46,532 nucleotides of DNA from a virus. Position numbers and translations under genes: made by a program. The notes beneath the pieces are model-generated. The model made no database searches, was not told the origin of the DNA, and worked only from the letters and a program-made list of their open reading frames with translations. Shown here in pieces: positions 24,598 through 35,300 of the stretch. The stretch is from the IMG/VR virus record IMGVR_UViG_3300017786_000017, positions 1-46,532 of that record, one strand, 5' to 3'. Positions within the stretch are counted from its first letter, which is position 1; every line of letters starts with the position of its first letter.

Positions 24598-26226
24598 TTA
24601 TGTAATTAAATTTAAATACCAATCTTGTATTTCAACTCCTGAACTATTTAATTTGACTATACCTTTTCTATCTCTATATTCCCATCTCCCACTAAAACTC
24701 TTACTATCTGCCACAGAATCAAAGTTACCACCAACATATATGTTATCCAAGGAATCTGTTTTAATTGCATAAACTGTACCCCTAGAATTATACACATATA
24801 GGTTGGTAAACTTGGTTATAAAATCTGTATCCCAAACTCCTGTTGAAGATAATTTAACTATATCATTTTGATAATCTACACCTCCAAAATCTGTAGTCCA
24901 TCCTCCGACTATAATAGAATCATCAGATAATACATCAACTGCTCTAAAATAAGTTGGATTACCCCCAACTCTATTCCCTTCTCCTACATTATCTGTAAAA
25001 GTTGTATCATATGTTCCATCACTAGCTAGTTTAACTATATTTCCTACTGATTCATTATTCCATGAACTGAAATTTCCAACTGCTATAATAGAATCATCAC
25101 TTTGGATTGCTATGCTTAAAACAGCTGTTCTTGGGGAATAGACATATCCTTTATTTGATTCAAAGTCTGAATCTAATGTGCCATCGCTTTTCAATTTAAA
25201 TAATAATGATCTACGTAGACCATTAAATCTATTAAATCTTCCCCCAACTAAAATACCACCATCACTAGTTATAGCACAAGTATTTAAAATACCTTCATTT
25301 GTTTGAGGTTCAAACCATGCAGTACCTATTCCTTGATTATGTAAAAAGTCTACATCTACATTACCATCATAATCAGTTTTAATTACATAATAACGGGAAT
25401 CAAATGGTTTTACCCAAACATTGGATACTATATACACATTAGTACCATCTACTTTAATATCCTCTACTCGTAGATTATATATAGTACCAACTGAGGTGTC
25501 TGGGTTTCCAGGAGTTCTATTTCCTGGGTATGTTGCTTCTAAATTAGTATTAAAACTTTCATCTATTACTCCATTACTATCTAGTTTTACTATACCCCTT
25601 TGGCCTAAAGCTGGATATGAATTTAATCTTTTAAATTTTGAAAAGTGACCACCTATAAACTTAATACCTGTAGATTGATCTATAGCTATTGCCCTTACCG
25701 ATGCATCAAATCCTGGGTTTATTTCATCCCAAAAATCTGTATCTTCATTTCCATTTGAGTTTGCTTCTACAAAACAATTTCTGGTTAATTCATTTAGTTT
25801 TGTAAAACCCCCACCAATTGAAACCTTAGAAGTACCAAATACATCAATTTCAAGTACTTCTCCTGCTATCCCAATATTTGGTGGTAATGGAGTTGGTGTA
25901 GTGGTTGGTGTTGGTGTTACCGTAGGTGCAGATGTTGGTGTTGGTGTTGGTGTAGGTGTTGTAGCTAAAGATAATATTACAGTACTTTCTCCACACCCCG
26001 ATATAATATCAGCATCGGTATTATACAAAATAACACTGATTGAATCTTCTGGGATATATACTGTTATTCCTTCAGCTGAGGTTAAATCTGCTCTAGAAAT
26101 ATTTTCTGCGGGGGCATCACCTGGAAAGATTGAAGCAATATTACCTGCATCTACAGAATCATAGTATATGGTAAATGGACCATTACTATGTACTTCTGTT
26201 ATTTGTATGTTAAAATATCTAGCCAT
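24598..26226 (-). CDS. Stalked protein with delta-60/beta-propeller repeats
   Basis: A 542-aa protein. Residues 1-88 are an N-terminal domain paralogous to that of the vWA protein (GPFTIYYDSV, AEGITVYIPE, SVILYNTDAD). A short PT stalk follows (about 89-115). The rest is about six delta-60-type repeats, such as IVKLDSNGVIDESF, LFKLKSDGTLDSDF and IVKLASDGTYDTTF, with IAIQSDDSIIAVGNF or similar between. These repeats form a beta-propeller, usually carbohydrate- or protein-binding in bacterial surface proteins. It is probably a virion-displayed adhesin. It starts 6 bases after the end of the next gene upstream. AAAAGGAT before the start is one of the few plausible Shine-Dalgarno sites here. Confidence 0.78.
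   Translation of the reverse strand: MARYFNIQITEVHSNGPFTIYYDSVDAGNIASIFPGDAPAENISRADLTSAEGITVYIPEDSISVILYNTDADIISGCGESTVILSLATTPTPTPTPTSAPTVTPTPTTTPTPLPPNIGIAGEVLEIDVFGTSKVSIGGGFTKLNELTRNCFVEANSNGNEDTDFWDEINPGFDASVRAIAIDQSTGIKFIGGHFSKFKRLNSYPALGQRGIVKLDSNGVIDESFNTNLEATYPGNRTPGNPDTSVGTIYNLRVEDIKVDGTNVYIVSNVWVKPFDSRYYVIKTDYDGNVDVDFLHNQGIGTAWFEPQTNEGILNTCAITSDGGILVGGRFNRFNGLRRSLLFKLKSDGTLDSDFESNKGYVYSPRTAVLSIAIQSDDSIIAVGNFSSWNNESVGNIVKLASDGTYDTTFTDNVGEGNRVGGNPTYFRAVDVLSDDSIIVGGWTTDFGGVDYQNDIVKLSSTGVWDTDFITKFTNLYVYNSRGTVYAIKTDSLDNIYVGGNFDSVADSKSFSGRWEYRDRKGIVKLNSSGVEIQDWYLNLIT
25882..25962 (-). repeat. Short Thr-Pro stalk repeat
   Basis: About 27 codons of PT/ST repeat joining the N-terminal domain to the propeller. 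It is much shorter than the other two stalks in this gene group. Confidence 0.75.
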
Positions 26227-26232
26227 ATCCTT

Positions 26233-27489
26233 TTATATTCCTGGTGTTGTTGTATCGTTATTATCCAATACACCTGCTCCTGTTGTTAAATTATATTTAA
26301 ATGTAGCAACTCTTTCTGGGTCATTATATCTCTTTGTAACTTGTTTTCCAACTGATTCTACTACTAGAGCTTCTGTTGCAGTTGGATTATTCCAATAATA
26401 TCTATCTGTACCTGAAGTGGATATTTTAACAGGGGTGCCACCTTTCCATAATGTAGCTTCTACATTAACGTCATTCGTACCAGTAGTTCTAAACCAATGT
26501 GCTCTAAGATCTACAACCATTTCAGTTTCATCTGGATATGCTGCTTTAAATTCATCAATATCAATTAATATGGATTCAAATCCTAAACCTGTATTATCCC
26601 CACCAAATATTAAATATGGATTTGTTTCGTTTGGCCAATAAGTTACATAGCTTGCAGCTTGTGTTCCCCCTGCTGTTGTATTCCATAGTGCAGCTCCAGT
26701 CCCTCTTTCTCCTCCTGTGCCACCAAATCCTAAATAATTGGGTGCTGTAGTTTGTCCTACATTTGGAACTCTTACTGCTGATCTAGTATCTAAATCCTCA
26801 CCATCAGTAAACTGATATGTTATCATTACATAATCAGCAGCATAATTAAATGAAGTTTGACCTAAAGTAAATTCAGATGTTGCCCTACAACCATTAGAAT
26901 CTGTTAGTACTACAACATAACTTGTATTTTCGGATAATCCTGTAAGATTAATTGGGGAGGTTGCTGTACCTTTATTAACACCATTTAATGTATATGTTAC
27001 TGTACCTGCACCACCACTAAATATTATAGTTGCAGTACCATTATTACCTGTTTCGTTTGTTGGATCCGTAGTATTAGTACTATCTACTGTTAAATTACAT
27101 GGAATTGGGGTTTCTGTAGGTGTTGGAGTAGGCGTACTAGTAGGTGTTGGAGTTGGCGTACTAGTAGGTGTTGGAGTTAGGGTAGGTGTACTAGTAGGTG
27201 TTGGGGTAGGTGTAAAAGTAGGAGCTGCTGTTGGTGTGGGGGTTGGTGTGTTTGTTGGAGTTGGAGAAATTGTTGGTGTTGGAGTAGGGGTAAGTGTAGG
27301 TGTAGGTGTAGGTGTTGGGGTTGGAGCTGGTACTTCAACTATATTAGCTTCAAATGTACAATCAACATAAAGAACTGCTTGACCTTCTAGTAGACAATCT
27401 ACATCTAAGGAAAAAAATGTAAAAGCCTTATTTACCTCTAGTGGAGATATTATTATATCGGATGAATTGAATTGTTTGAAGGCACCCAT
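26233..27489 (-). CDS. Stalked protein with a SprB-like immunoglobulin-fold module
   Basis: A 418-aa protein. Residues 1-53 start [19 protein letters not shown], akin to the start of the next structural protein. Residues 54-130 are a long PT stalk. Residues about 131-209 resemble a SprB repeat: [49 protein letters not shown]. SprB repeats are found almost only in Bacteroidota adhesins and gliding-motility proteins. The remaining ~210 residues form another beta-rich domain with [11 protein letters not shown] and a [22 protein letters not shown] segment. It is probably a virion adhesin. The SprB-like module is a clue to the host and may be acquired from it. It is spaced 6 bases from each neighbouring gene. 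Confidence 0.72.
   Translation of the reverse strand: MGAFKQFNSSDIIISPLEVNKAFTFFSLDVDCLLEGQAVLYVDCTFEANIVEVPAPTPTPTPTPTLTPTPTPTISPTPTNTPTPTPTAAPTFTPTPTPTSTPTLTPTPTSTPTPTPTSTPTPTPTETPIPCNLTVDSTNTTDPTNETGNNGTATIIFSGGAGTVTYTLNGVNKGTATSPINLTGLSENTSYVVVLTDSNGCRATSEFTLGQTSFNYAADYVMITYQFTDGEDLDTRSAVRVPNVGQTTAPNYLGFGGTGGERGTGAALWNTTAGGTQAASYVTYWPNETNPYLIFGGDNTGLGFESILIDIDEFKAAYPDETEMVVDLRAHWFRTTGTNDVNVEATLWKGGTPVKISTSGTDRYYWNNPTATEALVVESVGKQVTKRYNDPERVATFKYNLTTGAGVLDNNDTTTPGI
27100..27330 (-). repeat. Thr-Pro stalk repeat, low-complexity DNA
   Basis: About 77 codons of PT/ST repeat with the same DNA units as at 23884-24318, including repeated actagt. The two arrays could recombine because they share unit sequence. 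Confidence 0.8.
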
Positions 27490-27495
27490 TCATTC

Positions 27496-28548
27496 TTAGA
27501 AATCTAATTTAACTCTTACTAAAGCTTCTTTAGTAAAATCTTTTAACAAAGGTTTTGATAATTTCGCAACACCTAATAACTCGTTTTGATCATTATACAT
27601 CCCCACAGTTGTAATATAAACTTGTGGGTTATTAATTGATGAATTATGATATACTTCACCTGTTGTTCCTGCTAAAAATGAAGGATTTTCAGTATAGTTA
27701 AATTCACTATTTCTTACTCTAACAAAAACAAAATCTGAAGATAGTGTTTCTTCACAATTTAATCTAAATGAAGCTCCATCTTTAATTACTTCAAATAATT
27801 TTGAAGGGTTTAAAGCATCTGTATATGTTGATTTATTAGTATTTAAGCTAATTCCAATATTTGAAGTAGTTGATGAAGGTGTTCCTCCAGCTAAATCTAA
27901 AGCATCTCCATTTAAAATAATTAAACCTGTATCTGGTAAGAATAACCCATAAGATCCTCTATTACCTGTTTCTCCATTATTAAAATTATCAGGGGTTCCA
28001 GGTGATGTTCCCTGTCTAACAACTTGGAAAGCTCTTTGAGTTCCATAATAAGTAGGGATAGTAGTAATACTTGAATTATCAGTTAGGGTTAAAGTATTAT
28101 TTCCATTTCTTAATAATAGGCTTAAAGATCCGGGTAATATTTTTTCTTTATATCTAGCTCTTTCAAGGGAAAGTACATAAATTGAATCAGATACATAAGG
28201 ACTAGAAGTTCCAAAACTAAAAGAAGAATTTTCATCTTCTAAAACTAAAGTTCTAAATTGCCCATATACCGTTTTAGTAGGAGAATTATTAGAAACATTA
28301 TTATTGTATTTTCTAGAACCATAACCACTTAAATTTCCATAAGAAATATCAAATTGAGGTTCAGCTGAAACAGATGTTGATCCTGTTTGATATACAGCTA
28401 AATAATATTCTCCTGATACTGATGCTTGTTCTTGGGTAGATGAAGTAAAAAAAGTTGAAAGGGTTAATACTCTATCAGTCCAAACTGTTTGTGATACAGA
28501 ATCTGAGCTAACTAAAAAATCTTCGGCTTCTAATCTTTTAAATCCCAT
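27496..28548 (-). CDS. Virion structural protein (350 aa)
   Basis: A 350-aa protein starting MGFKRLEAEDFLVSSDSVSQTVWTD, a start I associate with structural proteins of cyanophage-like T4 relatives. It has an N-terminal beta domain (YYLAVYQTGS, FDISYGNLSGYG), a central loop-rich part, and a C-terminal domain shared with the 304-aa protein (EFNYTENPSFLAG, then YITTVGMYNDQNELLGVAKLSKPL). No enzyme motif is visible. The start MGFKRLEAEDF and the stalked-protein start [12 protein letters not shown] suggest a common N-terminal virion-docking element. Likely tail- or baseplate-associated. Confidence 0.68.
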   Translation of the reverse strand: MGFKRLEAEDFLVSSDSVSQTVWTDRVLTLSTFFTSSTQEQASVSGEYYLAVYQTGSTSVSAEPQFDISYGNLSGYGSRKYNNNVSNNSPTKTVYGQFRTLVLEDENSSFSFGTSSPYVSDSIYVLSLERARYKEKILPGSLSLLLRNGNNTLTLTDNSSITTIPTYYGTQRAFQVVRQGTSPGTPDNFNNGETGNRGSYGLFLPDTGLIILNGDALDLAGGTPSSTTSNIGISLNTNKSTYTDALNPSKLFEVIKDGASFRLNCEETLSSDFVFVRVRNSEFNYTENPSFLAGTTGEVYHNSSINNPQVYITTVGMYNDQNELLGVAKLSKPLLKDFTKEALVRVKLDF

Positions 28549-28554
28549 AGCTTA

Positions 28555-29211
28555 TTATATTGTTTTATTAATGGTTACAGGTATTGTAATTCTAGCACCA
28601 CTATCTAGCCCAATTACTGTTAAGGTTGTTCTTAGTGTTGTATTATTCCCAAATAGAGTGTTAACTGTTGTTGCAGTTAAGTTAATTTGAGTGCCAATTA
28701 CTGTTTTAGAAACACTGGTTCCTAGTGTTGTTGTTGCATTAGCATTACTAGCAGCTTCAGTATTAATTCCCGCTCCAGTAAAAGTATTCATTAATCTAAT
28801 ATCTGCTATCGTTGCTGAGTATCCACTGGTTTCAAATGTTTGATTACTACCTTGGTAATTTAAGGTTTGAGGAGTAATAGCTAGTTGAGCTCCTTGTTTT
28901 AATGTAATAGCATTATAACCCAAATTTAAAGCAGGTAATTTAGCTGTACCTCTTGGTAATGTAACTAATTTATATTTCATAATTTGACTTTCATCTGGAA
29001 ATGCCTCTAATAAAGGCATATTATCTATAGCTTCTCCGTAATAAGAAGAACCAGATGGGTGGTTTGGATTATATAGAGTATAATCTATTTCATCATCTGA
29101 TAAAGCAAATTGTGTTATTCTAAAAGAACCGTCATTTCTAGCTAATGCCTCTCTACCTTTTTTGGTTAAGATAGCATCTACGGTTACTACTGAGTTATTT
29201 AAATATCCCAT
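28555..29211 (-). CDS. T4-like structural protein (218 aa)
   Basis: A 218-aa protein starting MGYLNNSVVTVDAILTKKGREALARNDGSFRITQFALSD-type (about residues 1-39), a block conserved in structural proteins of cyanophage-like and marine T4-like phages, followed by DDEIDYTLYNPNHP. The C-terminal half (about 130-218) is Thr/Asn-rich and beta-like. No catalytic residues are evident. It lies between two structural genes, with an exact late element 18 bases upstream of its start at 29230-29239, so it may lead the transcript covering the adhesin genes downstream. Confidence 0.72.
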   Translation of the reverse strand: MGYLNNSVVTVDAILTKKGREALARNDGSFRITQFALSDDEIDYTLYNPNHPSGSSYYGEAIDNMPLLEAFPDESQIMKYKLVTLPRGTAKLPALNLGYNAITLKQGAQLAITPQTLNYQGSNQTFETSGYSATIADIRLMNTFTGAGINTEAASNANATTTLGTSVSKTVIGTQINLTATTVNTLFGNNTTLRTTLTVIGLDSGARITIPVTINKTI

Positions 29212-29229
29212 TGATTATATAGTTATATG

Positions 29230-29239
29230 TTATAAATAT
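29230..29239 (-). promoter_or_regulatory. Late-promoter-like element before the 218-aa structural gene
   Basis: An exact ATATTTATAA on the coding strand, 18 bases upstream of the start at 29211. It lies in the 30-base gap after the 1032-aa gene. Confidence 0.5.
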
Positions 29240-29241
29240 GT

Positions 29242-32200
29242 TTATATTAAGTTTCTTTCAATAAGGTTAGTAATTACCTTATCTGGATTATTTTCTAATT
29301 CCTGATTTTGATATTGGGTTTGTAAAATTCCAGGAGCACTTGATTCAGCTAAAGGAACCCCATAAGGTTTTTGTTGATTTAATATTACAAAGTTATTTGC
29401 AGATTTAAATCTTCTTATTAAAAAGAAATCTAAATTTACTCCTTCAGTTACATTTCTATCAAGAATTAATATTAGTCTTTCACCCGATGAAGTATCGATT
29501 TGTCTAATGGAAATAATGTTATAACTTTGTGTTTCAGAATTTTCAAATCTAATTTGATCACCAACTTCTACTTCCCAAGGATCCGATGGGGTAGGCATAT
29601 TGATGAAATTTGGTTCAAACCCAAAAGGGAAAAATGTACTAGGACCTGGTATGTATTCGGGAGGGATTTGGAAATAATTAAACCCATATAGGTTATTTAG
29701 CAAATTACTTACTAAAATAATTTGATTTCTTGAATTTCCATAAAAATCCCAATAAGGAACAGATGCTACACCTTCATCTCCTTTTGCAGGTGTTTTTAAC
29801 CCTCTTAAATCTATTTTTTCACGCGTTACATTTGCACCTTCAATTTCAGGTGGATTAAACTGTCGTGTTCTACCTTTATTGTCAAAAGTAACATCATTAA
29901 AGTTTAATCTATAATTAGTATCATCACTATTAACAATATTTGAAGTATGTGTAGCTCCTATTTTTGCCGGGGCATAAGGATTTATTGCTACTTTAATTTC
30001 AATTTTCCATTCTAAATAACTTCCTTTTTTGTAATCAACATATACGGGAGGTTCACTATAGCTATATCCTCCATTAGAATATGCATTCCAAACATCCAAA
30101 GTTGAGTCTTGATACAAATATGAAGGTACGCCCCCAAAAGTTTGGTTAAATTTATTATAAATTTGAACACTATCAAAATTAATTTTTACCGCATTTTCAT
30201 TATTTCGACTGGTGGTTAGAATATCTACAAGTGGGTCTCTATTAGTACTTTGGCCTTGGCTAACAATTTGTCTATCAATTTGATTACCTTGAATAATTAC
30301 TTGTTGGGATTGACCCTCTCCAATATCCATAGGTACCTCATTATTATTGTACCAACGAGTTATAGTTAATTTTACATTATCTGGATCAATTGGAAACTCG
30401 TTAAATGTATCATCGTCCTCAATTTTAAACTTAATAAAACCAAACTCTGATAAAGATTTTTGCCCCCCATCATCAAATACAACTGTTGGAGGAAAATGTG
30501 TAGTGTAAAAATTAAAGTTTAAAGTATAAGTATAATCATCTGTTAAAGTAGATGGGATATCTGCGTACCCATTATTATAAATTTTTTCATTAGGGGTGGC
30601 AATGTATTGTATATCAGTAATAGGTTTTAAACGTCTAATTTTTGAGCCACCACTTCCAAAAGTAAGAAGTTCAGGGTTTGTTTCGCGATCATAAGTTTTA
30701 GTTTCAGTTGCAACAAAGGCTAAATTTTTATAATTTTCATTATCAATATCAAATTCAATTAAATATTCTCCTGAAGATCCTGAAAGGGATATTTCTTTAG
30801 CATAAGCATTACTGGATGTTTGGGAAAATAGAATAGGAGTTGGATACACAGCTGTTTTATATACAGTAGAAAAATTTTCTAAATCTTTTAACTCTCTAGC
30901 TTCATCAATATTTTGAACTGAGGCTTTAACTGAAGTGGGTAAATTATTTACATCATTTAGTTTAAATGTATTTTTTAAATTATTTAAACCTTGGGTTGTT
31001 ATTGAAGGATCTAATACATCTTTATTTTCATCAACTAAATATTTTACAAAATAAGCTGTTTTGCTATTTAATACTGGGTATGGGTCTAGAACTTTTTCAA
31101 AGTATCCTATATAAGAATTTCTAGATTCAACATTAGGAAAAGACCCTAAATTATCTGTTGACATGTAAAAAGGAGAAAACCTTAAACCATCATTATTAGA
31201 GGGATTTACTAAAGTATTATTAAAAGAAATTGCTTCAGATTTATTTACTCCTGTTCTATTTGTTTTACTTCCATAATACTTTGGTATTATACTTGAATAT
31301 TGTGTATAATTGGAATCAGGAACTGTTGCTTTAGTTGCTCTATTACTTAATATTAAAGATAAATTTTGAGGAATTAAACTACCTGATCCTTCAGAAGAGA
31401 TAGAATAATCTACATCTTGCACAAATTCAGATTGTCTTGAAACTATAATATTATTAAATGTGGGTTGACAATCAAAATCTCTTTCTAATCCTATATTATC
31501 ATTAAATCCTAAAAAAGTATTAGGAACAACTACATCAGAATCTGTAGAAATTGACATGGTATAAGAAGTAACTAAAAGTGCATCATTGTGGGGGATAGGG
31601 GAATTTGCAACTGATACAGACATTTTTAGTTGATCATTTTTACTAATAGCATCTTGTGGGTAATCAACTAAAAGGGTCATCCTTTCAGGTAAAGTAACAG
31701 TAGTTAAATCTAATTCTTCATTAGCTATTGGTGAATTATTATAGTAAAGGGAAAGATTAGCTGTTTCCCAAACATTACCTGTTGATTTTTGATCTAATAC
31801 TACAGAAGCTGTTATACCTATATCTTCGGGTGGTATAGTAGAAAAAGTATATACTCCACTTTTATCATCTTCTTCATCATCCTTATATATAGTAAAGGTT
31901 TGTCTAACTTTAAAATTAAATATTTCATCACCTGTTGTAGTAGTTTCAGTATCACTATAATTAACTACTAAGTATATTCTATAATTTTTATGCCAATTTT
32001 GATCATAAAACCAACTATCAAGATTATTATTAAAATCTTTATCTAAGGATAAATCTCCAGTATAGTTGTGGGAAACATAAAGTTCTTCATTTTCTCTTAA
32101 AGTAATTACCTCACCATCAACCGTTGTGTATTCTTGCCCATTTGGATTATCTTCACGTTTTACTAAACGGGTAGTTCGGCTTAACTGTTCATTATTTAAA

Positions 32201-32340
32201 TTTAATTCTTTAGAAATAAATAAGTTTTCTTGGCCTTCTACAAATATGCTTCCATTACGATAATAATATATTAAATCATTATTACCATCAAATGTTTCTA
32301 TATTTGTAAATTTTAATAATATGTTGTCTGATTCTACCAT
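29242..32340 (-). CDS. Large tail/baseplate structural protein (1032 aa)
   Basis: A 1032-aa protein with no enzyme motif. It is beta-rich throughout, high in Asn, Thr, Asp and Tyr, low in Cys, and without a signal peptide or membrane segment. Segments such as YRNGSIFVEGQENLFIS near the start, PDNVKLTITRWYNNNEVP in the second half and the LLNNLYGFNYFQIPPEYIPG part look like stacked beta domains. Its place after the gp6-like and 1894-aa genes and before the fibre cluster fits a large baseplate or tail-peripheral protein. Its length equals that of T4 gp7 (1032 aa), which is likely coincidence; homology is not claimed. It starts 6 bases after the 1894-aa gene ends. Confidence 0.68.
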   Translation of the reverse strand: MVESDNILLKFTNIETFDGNNDLIYYYRNGSIFVEGQENLFISKELNLNNEQLSRTTRLVKREDNPNGQEYTTVDGEVITLRENEELYVSHNYTGDLSLDKDFNNNLDSWFYDQNWHKNYRIYLVVNYSDTETTTTGDEIFNFKVRQTFTIYKDDEEDDKSGVYTFSTIPPEDIGITASVVLDQKSTGNVWETANLSLYYNNSPIANEELDLTTVTLPERMTLLVDYPQDAISKNDQLKMSVSVANSPIPHNDALLVTSYTMSISTDSDVVVPNTFLGFNDNIGLERDFDCQPTFNNIIVSRQSEFVQDVDYSISSEGSGSLIPQNLSLILSNRATKATVPDSNYTQYSSIIPKYYGSKTNRTGVNKSEAISFNNTLVNPSNNDGLRFSPFYMSTDNLGSFPNVESRNSYIGYFEKVLDPYPVLNSKTAYFVKYLVDENKDVLDPSITTQGLNNLKNTFKLNDVNNLPTSVKASVQNIDEARELKDLENFSTVYKTAVYPTPILFSQTSSNAYAKEISLSGSSGEYLIEFDIDNENYKNLAFVATETKTYDRETNPELLTFGSGGSKIRRLKPITDIQYIATPNEKIYNNGYADIPSTLTDDYTYTLNFNFYTTHFPPTVVFDDGGQKSLSEFGFIKFKIEDDDTFNEFPIDPDNVKLTITRWYNNNEVPMDIGEGQSQQVIIQGNQIDRQIVSQGQSTNRDPLVDILTTSRNNENAVKINFDSVQIYNKFNQTFGGVPSYLYQDSTLDVWNAYSNGGYSYSEPPVYVDYKKGSYLEWKIEIKVAINPYAPAKIGATHTSNIVNSDDTNYRLNFNDVTFDNKGRTRQFNPPEIEGANVTREKIDLRGLKTPAKGDEGVASVPYWDFYGNSRNQIILVSNLLNNLYGFNYFQIPPEYIPGPSTFFPFGFEPNFINMPTPSDPWEVEVGDQIRFENSETQSYNIISIRQIDTSSGERLILILDRNVTEGVNLDFFLIRRFKSANNFVILNQQKPYGVPLAESSAPGILQTQYQNQELENNPDKVITNLIERNLI

Positions 32341-32346
32341 AAGATT

Positions 32347-35300
32347 TTATTGAGCTGGGGTAAATCCTAAAATTTCTATTTTAAATCTATCACTATCTAC
32401 AAAGCCACTACCACCTAATAAATTTGTTAATTGTTCTGAGGATAATAAATTACTTCGTAATTCAATTTCTGAAATAACTTGTTTTGTTGGGGAGTCTGCA
32501 TACTGTGGGGGTACTGGGTTACCATCCCGATTTAATGAGAGAATTTTAGATTTCAAAGTTTGGAAGACAAACTCTGATGAAATTTCTGTTGGCAACCTCT
32601 CCCATGATCGTTGGTAAGTAAGATCAATTGCACCCGCATCATCAGAGGAATATTGATGGGGAACATCTTGATCTACTCTAAGCTCACCTCCAAAACCAGT
32701 AGTTCCCTCAAATGTATGGGTATCATCATACATTACTGTAGCTTCTCCTTGTGCATTATAATAAGTGATTTTGATTTGATAATCTCCTTTTAAGAGAGGT
32801 TGTTGACCCCCACCTACCATATATAAATCAAATCCTAGCGTATTTGCCTCATCTTGTACACCTGTAAATATATAAGGGATGAATTGTACTAAATACAATT
32901 CCATGTTATATTGGAAATTACTATTTCTAAAGACCTCTCCTTGAACTGGAAGAATACCATAACGCGAGGGGGCAGATTGCTCTACTACTACTATATCTTC
33001 AGTCGCGTCATCTGAACCACCATCTTCAAAAGTTTGTTGGGTTTGTTTTATTTGATAAGGATAACCCGGAATATTAACCAAATTATACGATGATTGGTTA
33101 GGTAGTTCTTGGGTGTTCCATCCATAATTACCTAATGCCCTATATCTGCTAATTATTTCGCCATATCTATAAAATATGTAATAAGCTTGATAACTCGCAT
33201 CCCTCATCTCTTCTGCAACCCATCTATAGAATTTTATAAATCCTGCTCCTCCACCACTATTACTCCCACCAGATGCTTTAAATTGAGGTATTCCTTCTGA
33301 TTTAGCTGGGCCAATAATTACTCTTTTCATTTGTGCATTTTTAAGATTTTCATCAGAGAATTCGTTGTATTCGCTACCTTCAACAGTATATCTATCCCAA
33401 TCATCATCTGCAATTTCAATATACCATGTAGCAAATTCTTCCCCAGCAGCCTCTTCTCCAGGACACCATCTAATAGAATCAATAAAACCATTTTCTCCAG
33501 AAGATTGAAGAATAGCTTTATCCCCATTTACGATTGAATTTATATTAATTGCATAATCTCCAGCTGGGAGTTGGGTTGACATTGTACCCTGTTTAAATAA
33601 AGACCCATCAGCCCAAAAATGAGAAACATTGTTAGGAAAAGGATATAATTTAGTCCTTCCTACTAGTATATCAGTTCGGGGTTCTGCATATTGATCTGGA
33701 TGGGATGGGCCTTCTTTTAAACGAAGTTCACCTCCATCAATAACAAATGTTCCTTCATTTTCATTATATAATAAAGCAATAGTTTTACTTTGAGTATCAG
33801 TTGTGGTATTATCTAAATTTTCACAACTAGTATCATAATCATTATTTGCCCTTATAGGTCTAATTTGTATAGCTGCTAATTTAATTTGTCTTGGATCTGG
33901 GTCATCTAAATCAATAAAATTTGTTTGTCTTTTTATACCAGCAATTGCTTTCATAAACCAAGGATGTTGGGATATACCTGGAGTTGTACCTCCATTAGAT
34001 ATAATTGCAGTAGAGTTTTCAATAAATCCCTTATTAAACCCAACAGCATTTGTTGGAATAGTAGTACCTGTAGTATTTATATATTCATTGTATTCGTAAT
34101 AATATTTAGCATCTGCCCATCCTCTAAAAAATTGAGTGGTGGGATAATTACTATTTATAGGTGGGAAGTACCCTTGTGCATAAGAAGCAGTGAATTGATT
34201 TGCAATTACAGGACTAGCAGTAGTGCCAGAAGCTGAAGCGTGCCAAATCATATCTCCTGTTGCTTCAAATGTTACATTTCTTTGGGTATTATTATTAGCA
34301 TCTACAATATTTTCAGGACGATACCCTATTACTCTATATGATGTAAAATTAGGTTTTTGAACCGCATTTTCTAAAACCCAAGTATATACCCCATCAGAAG
34401 CGATTTCACCATTTGCTTTTATAGGATTTATAAGATTTAAATTTAATTCAGTTAAATTTTCTAAGAAAGAAGTTATGCCAAAACCATTAAGACTTATATT
34501 TGATATTTTTACATATTGAATCCCAGTACCATCACTCCACAACCAAACTACTCCCTGTTCTGGAGATGTAGTATCTTTTACAAACTCTTCTTCAGTAAAT
34601 TCAAATTGATCTAAAAATACAGGAACAACTATATATAAGTTAGAAAATTTGGGGTTAGAAAATGGGGAACAATCTACACCATCTACATCTACTAATACAC
34701 TTGAAAGGTTAGTACCAAATTGGTTTGAAAATTCTCCTGTATAAAATTCACGTTGGTCATTAATAACTTTATTAATGGGGCCCTTTAAAGTTTGAACAAC
34801 TTCAGACCAACTTTGAGTTAGTTGGAATTGAGAACCACTTGTTTGTAATCTTTCAAAAGAACCTCCTGTACCACCTCTAAAACTTTCTACCGCACCCGTT
34901 GAACCACTATATGTTACATTTTCTGTAGTGGGAACAATACGTTTTCTTCTATTTCTTTCTAAAATATGTTGTTTTACTACAACTCCAGAAGATAAAGTAG
35001 CATTAGAAGGAACAAAATCCTTAATCATTTTAAATAATGAATTATCGTAAAACTTAACTAATCTAACAAAATCAACTAAATTATAAGATTTTATATATTT
35101 TTCAAAATATGAATTTCTTAACCTATCTAAAGCTGGGTAGTTTGTCCCATCTTTATCCATTTCTCTTACATCCCCTATATATTCTCCAATATTAAAATAT
35201 CCGATTTGGGATATAATATCTTTATTAATTTGATCTTGAGGAGACATAGCTATTTCAACATACCTTACATCAGGGTCTTTAGGAACTAAATGTTGGGTTT

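Noticed and set aside
33331-34236. Plus-strand frames inside the 1894-aa gene
   Set aside because: They are short, full of rare residues such as Cys, Ser and Ile runs, and lie wholly within a clear long gene on the other strand.
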